44,209 nt of DNA. It comes from Ruminococcus sp. Its GTDB lineage: Bacteria; Bacillota; Clostridia; Oscillospirales; Ruminococcaceae. The notes under the pieces are model-generated. The model made no database searches. It saw only the letters and a program-made list of their open reading frames with translations, and was not told where the DNA came from. The position numbers were made by a program, and so were the translations under genes. This document shows, piece by piece, positions 1-7,089 of this stretch; within the stretch, counting starts at the first letter, position 1; each line of letters opens with the position of its first letter. The DNA lies in the NCBI GenBank assembly GCA_015066875.1, contig SVNM01000012.1, positions 1-44,209 of the forward strand. Reading direction: 5' to 3'.

Positions 1-12
1 CTCTTCCGATCT
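1..12 (+). other. Illumina adapter remnant at contig end
   Basis: The first 12 bases, CTCTTCCGATCT, equal the shared 3' end of the standard Illumina read adapters. Position directly at the window start makes untrimmed adapter far more likely than native sequence. Native DNA probably begins around base 13. Confidence 0.8.
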
Positions 13-70
13 TATTTCCGATACCCTTTATTTTTATTCTTCTCATTGGAAAAAATTCATAAAAATCCTC

Positions 71-99
71 TTGTAATCGGCGGAGAAATTGTGTATAAT
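71..99 (+). promoter_or_regulatory. Sigma-A-type promoter for deoD
   Basis: TTGTAA (71-76), a 17-base spacer and a perfect TATAAT (94-99) lie about 50 bases before the deoD start. Transcription should begin near base 106. A ribosome binding site AAAGGAG follows around 133-139. Confidence 0.7.
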
Positions 100-149
100 A
101 TGTACAGACGCAAACTGCGGAAATTTATGTACAAAGGAGTGCTTTATAT

Positions 150-866
150 ATGTCCACACCACACAACAGCGCCAAAAAAGGCGATATTGCAAAAACCGTT
201 CTAATGCCCGGCGATCCGCTGAGAGCTAAGTTTATTGCAGAAAATTACCTTGAAAATCCCGTTTGCTATAATGAGGTAAGAGGTATGCTTGGCTATACAG
301 GAACTTATAAGGGAGTTCCCGTTTCTGTTCAGGGAAGCGGTATGGGTATTCCTTCAATCGGTATCTATTCGTGGGAGCTTTTCAATGAATATGATGTTGA
401 TAATATAATCAGAGTAGGCACAGCGGGAGCTATCGCCGATAATGTTAATCTGCGAGAGGTAATCATTGCTCTCAGTGCAAGTACAAACTCCAACTACGGA
501 AGCCAGTTTTCTCTTCCGGGAACATACGCTCCCACTGCTTCGTGGAAGCTTCTCAGCGCTGCAGTAAAGGCTGCACAGGATAAGGGAAGCGTCTTCCACG
601 CAGGAAATATCCTTTCAAGCGACACATTCTACGATGACAGTGCAAGTCTTGGAAAATGGGCGAAAATGGGAGTTTTAGGCGTTGAAATGGAGTCCGCTGC
701 ACTGTATATGAACGCTGCAAGGGCGGGCAAGAACGCTCTTTGTATCCTTACTGTGTCAGACTGTCCGCTGAGAGGTCTTGCAACGACTGCCGAGGAGCGT
801 CAGACTACCTTCCGTGAGATGATGGAAATTGCTCTTGAAACGGCTAAAGCCGTCCACGAGGGCTGA
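150..866 (+). CDS. deoD: Purine nucleoside phosphorylase, DeoD type
   Basis: This 238-residue protein has the usual length of hexameric bacterial DeoD, which splits purine (deoxy)nucleosides with phosphate into base and (deoxy)ribose-1-phosphate in cytoplasmic purine salvage. Visible family signatures are the N-terminal MPGDPLRAKFIAE phosphate-binding segment, NEVRGMLGYTGTYKG, GSGMGIPS, RVGTAGAI, the ribose-binding VEMESAALY, and SD in TVSDCPLRG, whose Asp matches the catalytic Asp204 of the E. coli enzyme. The ATG at 150 follows AAAGGAG at good spacing. Its stop codon overlaps the start of the next gene by one base (TGATG), so the two are translationally coupled. No phosphopentomutase or other deo gene is adjacent. 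Confidence 0.95.
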   Translation: MSTPHNSAKKGDIAKTVLMPGDPLRAKFIAENYLENPVCYNEVRGMLGYTGTYKGVPVSVQGSGMGIPSIGIYSWELFNEYDVDNIIRVGTAGAIADNVNLREVIIALSASTNSNYGSQFSLPGTYAPTASWKLLSAAVKAAQDKGSVFHAGNILSSDTFYDDSASLGKWAKMGVLGVEMESAALYMNAARAGKNALCILTVSDCPLRGLATTAEERQTTFREMMEIALETAKAVHEG

Positions 867-2680
867 TGAAAGGATTTTTCAGGGCGGGAAGGGATTTCGT
901 CAGAGCATTTCCCAGAATAATCGCCTTTGAGCTTTTTTTCAAGCTGATTATTACAGCCGTAGGGCTTCCTGTGCTGGGAGCAATGCTGAGATTTGTTGCG
1001 GATAATGCCAATGTAAAGTACGTTTCTGGAGAAACTCTCACGGAAATAGTGAGAAGTCCCGTTGCGCTTGTAAGCGCGGTTATAACGCTGATTGCCGTTG
1101 GATTTTTCTCAATCACTGAGCTTTGCGCCCTTACAGCCTGCTTTGCCTGTCAGAGAAAAGGTGTAAGGCTCTCGCTTTACGGTATGCTGAGAGTCGGACT
1201 TCGCTCATTTGCAAAGGCTGTAAAAGGCAGAGGCATACTCAGCTTTCTGGTCTTTCTGCTTTTTGTGCCTCTTGTGAGATTTACCGTTTCGGCAGGAATT
1301 TTTGCTTCTCCGTTTATACCGGCGGTAAGGTCACTGCTGAATCCCTACGGAATATACACTGCGGGAGCTGTAATGCTTGCGGTTACGGTTTTATCCCTGT
1401 GGTTTCTTTCAGGCAGACTATACAGCCTTCACTATCTTGTGCTTACTGAGACTTCCTTCTGCGATTGCGGTAAAAAAAGCCGTAAATGCCTTGAGGGAAA
1501 GCGTGGCGGAGCTCTGCTTTATGTAATCGGCTGGAGCTTTATACTTACTCTTGCGGTTATGCTCGTGGTATTTGCGGTAAGCTTTGTGATTATTCTCGGC
1601 ATAAGAGGAGTCTCGCAGAGCAGATATGCTCTCAACAGCGCACTTAAGGTCATCAGCTATGCGGGAAAGGTTCTTTACGCAGTATCGGCTGTGGTGATTG
1701 CTCCCGTTATTATGTGCGGAGTAAACGACGGATTTTTCCGTGACGCTTCAGATAATGAAGAGCTTACCCTTCCCGAAAACAGAGCAGTAAAGCTTTCAAA
1801 GCCTGTGAAATATACAGCAATGGCGGTGGCGGTTATGGTGGGAGTTATGCTGAATTTCTCCTATATACGCAACATTTATCTTGGAAATTCGTCCTTTGCC
1901 CTTTCAATGTTTACAGCTCCGCAGATAACGGCTCACAGGGGGTTTTCGGATATTGCTCCCGAAAACACGATTTATGCCTTTCAGTCTGCGGTTGACGCGG
2001 GAGCAGATTATATCGAGCTTGATGTTCAGCAGTCTGCCGATGGTCAGCTTGTTGTCATTCACGATAAGACTCTTGACCGTACAACCAACGGCACAGGAGC
2101 TGTCTCGTCATACACCTATGAGGAGCTTTCAAAGCTTGACTGCAATGATAAATTTGATGCAGACTCTTTCCCTGAATCGAGGATAATGCTTCTTTCCGAG
2201 GTTTTAGCTTTTGCGGATAATGATATTCTGCTGAATATTGAGATAAAGAAAACAGGTGAGGAGATCGATACAGCAAGGAAAACAGCTGAGCTTGTAATGG
2301 AATACGGTCTTGAGGACAGCTGTTACGTGACTTCGTTTTCCTATTATGCTCTGAGGGCGGTAAAAAAAGCCTGTCCTGAAATAAAAACGGGAATAATATC
2401 AAGCTCTGCAACGGCGACGGTTTATTCCGCACTGACGGATATTGACGCTGTAAGCCTCAACTACTCCTTCGTGAATAAAAGCATAGTCAATACCGCCCAT
2501 AAAAACGGAAAAACTGTTTTTGTGTGGACAGTAAACTCTGAGGAGGATATAGAGCGTATGGTCTCTATCGGGGTTGATAACATAATTACAGACCGCCCCG
2601 ATATTGCAATCGAGACAGTTTACTCATACGGAATGGCTGATATTTTCCTTGTTATGCTTGAGCGTATTTTCTCGGCATAA
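866..2680 (+). CDS. Membrane-anchored glycerophosphodiester phosphodiesterase
   Basis: The 604-residue protein has two parts. Residues 1 to about 340 are hydrophobic, with around seven or eight membrane segments, and resemble the membrane domain often found on Firmicutes GDPD proteins. Residues about 350-590 are a GDPD catalytic domain: ITAHRGFSDIAPENT carries the HRG catalytic His and the metal-binding Glu, followed by DYIELDVQ and VIHDKTLDRTTNG with the second catalytic His. It should hydrolyse glycerophosphodiesters to sn-glycerol-3-phosphate and an alcohol, at the membrane. Substrate could be deacylated phospholipid or a teichoic-acid-like polymer; the sequence cannot decide. It is the second gene of the deoD operon, with no obvious metabolic link to purine salvage. 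A bidirectional terminator follows. Confidence 0.88.
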   Translation: MKGFFRAGRDFVRAFPRIIAFELFFKLIITAVGLPVLGAMLRFVADNANVKYVSGETLTEIVRSPVALVSAVITLIAVGFFSITELCALTACFACQRKGVRLSLYGMLRVGLRSFAKAVKGRGILSFLVFLLFVPLVRFTVSAGIFASPFIPAVRSLLNPYGIYTAGAVMLAVTVLSLWFLSGRLYSLHYLVLTETSFCDCGKKSRKCLEGKRGGALLYVIGWSFILTLAVMLVVFAVSFVIILGIRGVSQSRYALNSALKVISYAGKVLYAVSAVVIAPVIMCGVNDGFFRDASDNEELTLPENRAVKLSKPVKYTAMAVAVMVGVMLNFSYIRNIYLGNSSFALSMFTAPQITAHRGFSDIAPENTIYAFQSAVDAGADYIELDVQQSADGQLVVIHDKTLDRTTNGTGAVSSYTYEELSKLDCNDKFDADSFPESRIMLLSEVLAFADNDILLNIEIKKTGEEIDTARKTAELVMEYGLEDSCYVTSFSYYALRAVKKACPEIKTGIISSSATATVYSALTDIDAVSLNYSFVNKSIVNTAHKNGKTVFVWTVNSEEDIERMVSIGVDNIITDRPDIAIETVYSYGMADIFLVMLERIFSA

Positions 2681-2693
2681 CCCATAAAAAAAT

Positions 2694-2735
2694 ACTGCCG
2701 GAGCAGTTTTTACACTGTTTCCGGCAGTTCTTTTT
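2694..2735. terminator. Bidirectional intrinsic terminator
   Basis: A stem ACTGCCGGA (2694-2702) pairs with TCCGGCAGT (2720-2728). It is followed by a T-rich run on the plus strand and by seven T's on the minus strand. It separates the convergent GDPD gene and ABC permease gene. Confidence 0.8.
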
Positions 2736-2762
2736 ATTTATTTATCTTTCCTTGTTCATTCA

Positions 2763-5033
2763 TTAATCGTAGTATACATCTTCTCTTACGATATTTTCTT
2801 TACCTTTTATCTGTGATTCATATACCGACATAAGAAGCTCTTTATTCTCCTCAGTATCGGGAATATACAGGGTTTTATCAACGTAGCCTCCGCTTGAAAT
2901 TATACTGATGGCACCTGCGGGAAGCTCGTCTATCACAATGGGAGTAGCACAGTCAAGAAGTGCCATAAGCTCATCATTGAATTCAAGGTCCTTGAACTTA
3001 ACTCCGTCTGCGGTGTAATACTGATTATCGGTAACAGTTGAGACAGAGCCCTGAAGCGAGTATATTCTTTCAACACCATCGAAGTAATACTCATCATAAC
3101 CGAAGCGATTGTTTGCGTAGTATTTCATTTCTTCGTATATAGTATCGATATTGTTGAAGGCTTCAAACTCAGGGTATACAGCAAGACCGGTATAGAGGTC
3201 GCCATCGAGTCTGCCGGGATCCAGTTCAGTGCGGACAAAGCCAAGCTTGTCAAGCTCTGCCAATGTATTGCTGAAGCTTTCGAGGATAATGTAGTCGTTC
3301 ATATAACCGTAAACCACCGCATTTTTCCAGTCTTCCTCAGTCATAGCCATAAAGTCTGTTCTGTAGGCATTGATGAGTTCCTTCATCTCGTCATTTTTCA
3401 AAGTTTTGTAGTCGATAAACATATGTAATTTATCGGTAAGGTCTATATTGAAATACTGGCACTTCTTTGAAGCGTCCTTAGCAGTATCGTAGTATGTATG
3501 ATTGTTCTTGTTTGCGCTGAGAACAGTAAAATCATCTGCAATAGCGTTTGCGTACTCATCAGAGGTGAGTATTGCAAGAAGAAGGTCGTCAAGCATATCC
3601 GAGCTTATATTGTAATATCTCATTGATGTTGAGCCGTTGTTGAGCGAATAGGTGATTTGGATATATTCGTGACCGTCGTAAGAGAATACCTCATCATACT
3701 CTGTTACAAGCGAGCCGTTTTTTGTACCGATACTGCCCTTATAGCTTTCAGGCTCGTAGTAGCGGTTTACAACATCTTTATGAAGCTCTGTAACAGCCTT
3801 GATAACGTTTTCGTCCTCATAGATAATTTCATCGTGCCAGCCAAACAGGAAGTCTCCGTAGACAGAAACCGATTTTACAGCAGATGCACGGGGAACATAT
3901 TTTGCAGATCCGAAGCCGTCTGTTGATATGCAGACTTTGCAGAAGCCTACAACGACTACAACAGTTACAGCGTAGCGGAGAACTGAATATCCGAAACGCT
4001 TGAAGCCACGGTTTGAAGCAACCTCCATAATAAGATAGAGAATAGCACAGAGAATAACGCCTGCAAGGAAGCTTCCGCCGTAGATAATAAATGTACTGAG
4101 TATGCAGAAAACTGCAAGAGTAACTATAGCATAGTAGAAGAACTTGTAAACGTAAGGCTTTGAAACGCTTTCAGCCTTTCTCTTTTTGTAGAGGAAGTAT
4201 GTTGAAACGATAAGTGCGGTAATGACAATCGCTGTAGGAACAAACCAGCGGAAATAGCCTAAGTATACAAAATTATAGAATTCAAGAAGATACTCGGCAT
4301 AGGAGAAGAAGAAGAATACATTTCCCACAACGCTTGTTGAGTTGAAAAGCCATGAATAAGCGATGGCTTCGCTTGTAAGACCGAAGGCTCCGCACTCTGT
4401 AACAGCAGAGCTGATGCAGAAAACAGAAACGGGGATAATGATGTTTATAGCAAAGATGCTGAAAATAGCCTCAAAGGTGCTTCCACAGCAGTTGATTGCA
4501 AAAACCGCAGTAGAGTAGAATAAAATCATTCCGATGATGACTATTGTGGAAAGGATAAGCATTTCGCCGAAGATTTCCCAGAAGAACGCCATATCAAGGA
4601 ACAGGTCGCTTACTGCAAAAATTGTAATTGAGAGAATGATTGAAGCAATCATAGGAATTACATAGCAGGCAAGACCTGTAAGGAAATCGGCGAAAAATCT
4701 CTGCTTTGAGTTAAGGGGAAGGGAATAATGCATATCCACCAGAGTTTTGGTGTAAAGGTACTTGAAGTTGTCAAGAGCAAAGAGAATTCCCGAAAACAGA
4801 CTTATGCAGACTGCAATTACAGAGACGATCATAAGCTGTTCGATGTTGTCGAGATTTACATCGAGATTTTTCTGGTTAACCGTAGCGCTTATTACAGCAA
4901 GAACTGCCATAAAGGGAAGTCCGAGAAGGCTGAGCACGCAGTTTATGGTAATCAGCTTTTTGCTGTTCTGAATGTTATTGAGTATTCTTTTTGAAAAGAA
5001 GCTGTTTTTAGCCGTTGATGTCACTGCTGTCAT
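2763..5033 (-). CDS. ABC transporter permease (YtrC/D-like, large)
   Basis: This 756-residue protein is the membrane partner of the ATPase encoded just upstream. The N-terminal half (about residues 25-380) holds roughly eight to ten hydrophobic segments, starting with KLITINCVLSLLGLPFMAVL. The C-terminal half (about 400-756) is polar, rich in Tyr, Asp and Glu, and looks like a soluble or extracytoplasmic domain. The chosen start, ATG at 5033, sits seven bases after GGAGGTG; a longer in-frame reading to 5117 has no such site. It overlaps the ATPase gene by 26 bases, so the two are co-translated. Similar GntR-ATPase-permease operons (YtrA type) respond to cell-wall-active antibiotics in Bacillus. 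The substrate here is unknown. Confidence 0.8.
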   Translation of the reverse strand: MTAVTSTAKNSFFSKRILNNIQNSKKLITINCVLSLLGLPFMAVLAVISATVNQKNLDVNLDNIEQLMIVSVIAVCISLFSGILFALDNFKYLYTKTLVDMHYSLPLNSKQRFFADFLTGLACYVIPMIASIILSITIFAVSDLFLDMAFFWEIFGEMLILSTIVIIGMILFYSTAVFAINCCGSTFEAIFSIFAINIIIPVSVFCISSAVTECGAFGLTSEAIAYSWLFNSTSVVGNVFFFFSYAEYLLEFYNFVYLGYFRWFVPTAIVITALIVSTYFLYKKRKAESVSKPYVYKFFYYAIVTLAVFCILSTFIIYGGSFLAGVILCAILYLIMEVASNRGFKRFGYSVLRYAVTVVVVVGFCKVCISTDGFGSAKYVPRASAVKSVSVYGDFLFGWHDEIIYEDENVIKAVTELHKDVVNRYYEPESYKGSIGTKNGSLVTEYDEVFSYDGHEYIQITYSLNNGSTSMRYYNISSDMLDDLLLAILTSDEYANAIADDFTVLSANKNNHTYYDTAKDASKKCQYFNIDLTDKLHMFIDYKTLKNDEMKELINAYRTDFMAMTEEDWKNAVVYGYMNDYIILESFSNTLAELDKLGFVRTELDPGRLDGDLYTGLAVYPEFEAFNNIDTIYEEMKYYANNRFGYDEYYFDGVERIYSLQGSVSTVTDNQYYTADGVKFKDLEFNDELMALLDCATPIVIDELPAGAISIISSGGYVDKTLYIPDTEENKELLMSVYESQIKGKENIVREDVYYD

Positions 5034-5934
5034 AACCGAGCACCTCCAGTTCGTAGATAAATACTTCCTCAAGAGTAAGAGGAATAACCTCAAGCAGAAG
5101 AGGCTTTTTCGGGGCAAAGAATGCGTTTAAAGTATCCTCATCGCCCTTTGCGATAATGTAGTAAATACTCTGATTGCGTTCAAAGTGGAGTATATCCAGT
5201 CCCTCCTTGGCAAACTGCTCGTGAGTGTAATCAGCAGGCGAGCCATCGGGATTTTTGGGGAATACCACCTGAACCTTGTGGATATTACTTTTAATGCTGT
5301 CGATTTCTCTTGAGAAGATGATTTTACCCTCGTGAAGAAGAGCAGCACTGTCGCATACCTCGTTGATTTCCTTGAGGTTGTGGGAAGAGATAATTGTGGT
5401 AAGCTGTCTGTCGAGCATAGCGTCAACAAGCATTTTCTTGACGATAATTCTCATTGTGGGGTCAAGACCGTCAAATGCCTCGTCAAGAAGAAGGTAATCT
5501 GTACGGCAGGCAAGACCGATAATAACGATAGCCTGACGCTTCATACCCTTTGAAAAGTCGCTTATCTTCTTGTCAAGGGGAAGGTTTACCTTCTTTCTGA
5601 GTGATTCAAAAAGCTCCTCTGAAAAATTGGGATAATAGCCCTTGTAGTAATCCTTGAGTCCTTTAAGTGTAAAAGAAGCAAACTGAACAGTCTCATCGTT
5701 GATGAAAAAGACCTTCTGTTTTGTTTCAACATTATCGTAAGCGGATTTTCCGTCAACAAGCACCTGTCCGCCGTCAGGACTGTATATACCCGATAAAAGT
5801 CTTAATATAGTGGATTTTCCCGCTCCGTTAGAGCCAAGCAGACCAAAGGCAGTACCCTTTTCTATTTTCAGATCCACGCCGTCAAGAGCAGTAAACGTAT
5901 CGAATTTCTTAACTGTATTCTTTAATTCAATCAT
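5008..5934 (-). CDS. ABC transporter ATP-binding protein (YtrB/BcrA-like)
   Basis: The 308-residue ATPase has Walker A GLLGSNGAGKST at residues 31-42, a signature motif in the variant form SKGMKRQ rather than LSGGQ, Walker B YLLLDEAFDGLDP, and the switch histidine in SSHNLKE. The SKGM signature and the roughly 80-residue C-terminal extension are typical of the exporter subfamily that includes BcrA and YtrB. It would form a dimer energising the permease encoded directly downstream. The start at 5934 follows AAGGAG. The gene lies 21 bases after the GntR regulator gene, in the same operon. Confidence 0.92.
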   Translation of the reverse strand: MIELKNTVKKFDTFTALDGVDLKIEKGTAFGLLGSNGAGKSTILRLLSGIYSPDGGQVLVDGKSAYDNVETKQKVFFINDETVQFASFTLKGLKDYYKGYYPNFSEELFESLRKKVNLPLDKKISDFSKGMKRQAIVIIGLACRTDYLLLDEAFDGLDPTMRIIVKKMLVDAMLDRQLTTIISSHNLKEINEVCDSAALLHEGKIIFSREIDSIKSNIHKVQVVFPKNPDGSPADYTHEQFAKEGLDILHFERNQSIYYIIAKGDEDTLNAFFAPKKPLLLEVIPLTLEEVFIYELEVLGYDSSDING

Positions 5935-5955
5935 AGCAAATAATCTCCTTTCTCA

Positions 5956-6327
5956 TTAAGCTTTGCTGTTACGCTTTTTCTCTATATCATCGATATGATT
6001 TTTCAGCTCAGCAGACGTTACCCCTCGTCCCAGAGCTTCTGTAACAGTTTTGTCGAACTGTTCAAGAACAGCCGACTGATAAACCCTGCTGTCGGGTTTT
6101 GAGATAAAGCTTCCTCTGCCCTGAACCGAGTAGATAATGCCATTGCGTTCAAGCTCCTGATACGCCTTAGCGACGGTATTGGGATTGACGCCGGTATCCT
6201 TTGCAAGACTGCGGACGCTGGGAAGCTGGTCATTTTCGCAGAGAGTTCCCTGAACGATAAGCTCGATAATCTTTTTATAAATCTGCTCATAGATAGGAAT
6301 TCTGCTTGTCAGGTCAATAGAAAACAT
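5956..6327 (-). CDS. GntR-family repressor, YtrA subfamily
   Basis: The 123-residue length and layout fit the small YtrA branch of GntR regulators. Residues about 10-75 form a winged helix-turn-helix with LPSVRSLAKDTGVNPNTVAKAY and the wing YSVQGRGSFIS; a short helical dimerisation tail of about 45 residues follows in place of a large effector domain. It is the first gene of the operon with an ABC ATPase and permease, the standard context for these regulators. The start follows AAGGAG with five bases between. It very likely represses its own operon through the AGTGTA-type inverted repeat at 6348-6372. The inducing signal cannot be read from sequence; cell-envelope stress is the precedent. Confidence 0.93.
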   Translation of the reverse strand: MFSIDLTSRIPIYEQIYKKIIELIVQGTLCENDQLPSVRSLAKDTGVNPNTVAKAYQELERNGIIYSVQGRGSFISKPDSRVYQSAVLEQFDKTVTEALGRGVTSAELKNHIDDIEKKRNSKA

Positions 6328-6347
6328 AGTAGCTCCTTTCTGTCATA

Positions 6348-6372
6348 GGTGTACTATATCGGATAATACACT
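6348..6372 (-). promoter_or_regulatory. Probable YtrA-type operator
   Basis: On the minus strand the site reads AGTGTA, then 13 bases, then TACACC. From memory, the operator described for B. subtilis YtrA is AGTGTA-N13-TACACT, one mismatch away. An extra half-site TACACTT lies at 6376-6382 on the plus strand. The site sits just downstream of the -10 box and immediately before the gntR start, where bound repressor would block transcription. Confidence 0.75.
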
Positions 6373-6384
6373 TGGTACACTTGT

Positions 6385-6413
6385 ATAGTAACATATCTTT
6401 CCCCACTTGTCAA
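6385..6413 (-). promoter_or_regulatory. Promoter of the gntR-ABC operon
   Basis: On the minus strand a perfect TTGACA (6413-6408) is separated by 17 bases from TACTAT (6390-6385). Transcription should start near 6378, so the inverted repeat operator falls at the start of the transcript. Confidence 0.8.
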
Positions 6414-6477
6414 GAGCTTTTCTGAATTTTTTTCAAAAATCTGCAAAAGTGCAACGGCTGATTTCTATACATACAAA

Positions 6478-6510
6478 AATATCGGACGAACAAAAATTGT
6501 CCGTCCGATT
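6478..6510 (-). terminator. Terminator of the thrS operon
   Basis: ATCGGACG (6481-6488) pairs with CGTCCGAT (6502-6509), extended by an inner ACAA/TTGT pairing. On the minus strand the hairpin is followed by ATTTTTG. It lies just after the zinc-ribbon protein gene. Confidence 0.7.
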
Positions 6511-6519
6511 AAATCAATA

Positions 6520-7089
6520 TCAATTCTGAGTGTTATCCTCTGTAAGCTTTGAAGAGCAGTATTTGCAGTTTTCCACAAATCCCAGCCTGATGTTGTTAGG
6601 GGCTCCGCACGATGGACATTTAACCACATCAAATCTGTCTTCAACCTTTTCAGCTCCGTTATTTAGAACGATCACGGGCTCATCGGGATTTTCCAGTGAA
6701 CAGTTGATAAGAAATCCCTTTTTCACAAGCTTGCCGAACAGGTCGATGAACTTATCAACGGGCTTGCCGAAAAGTTTTGCGGTTTTCTCAACAGAAACCA
6801 CTCCGTCGGGGTCGGCTTCAAAAAGGCTGTTGAACTTATACGCTTTACCCGAAAGAATGAGAGTTCTCACAGCCCACAGGAGAAAGCATCCCGGAACAAT
6901 TATAAAGCCGATATACACAGCAAGGTGACTGCCGATTTCGTCCTCCTGAACAACAGAGTAGTTGCCGTTCATTGCCGAGATGCAAAGACCTATTCCCGAA
7001 ATTCCGAGAAGTATTATAAAGGCTGTTGCAAGAATGATAATCCACGAAAAAAGCTGAGAGAACAGAAGTTTTCTTTTTGAAAGATACAT
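6520..7089 (-). CDS. Membrane protein with C-terminal zinc ribbon, unknown function
   Basis: I do not recognise a named family for this 189-residue protein. Two hydrophobic segments are visible (about residues 14-38 and 55-77), which would leave the C-terminal 110 residues in the cytoplasm. That part contains a possible small winged-helix-like stretch (GVVSVEKTAKLFGKP, VKKGFLIN) and ends with CPSCGAPN and CKYCSS, a four-cysteine zinc ribbon. Its ATG overlaps the last base of thrS, so it is co-translated with thrS and probably follows T-box control. A role related to threonyl-tRNA synthetase is not implied by anything in the protein itself. Confidence 0.75.
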   Translation of the reverse strand: MYLSKRKLLFSQLFSWIIILATAFIILLGISGIGLCISAMNGNYSVVQEDEIGSHLAVYIGFIIVPGCFLLWAVRTLILSGKAYKFNSLFEADPDGVVSVEKTAKLFGKPVDKFIDLFGKLVKKGFLINCSLENPDEPVIVLNNGAEKVEDRFDVVKCPSCGAPNNIRLGFVENCKYCSSKLTEDNTQN

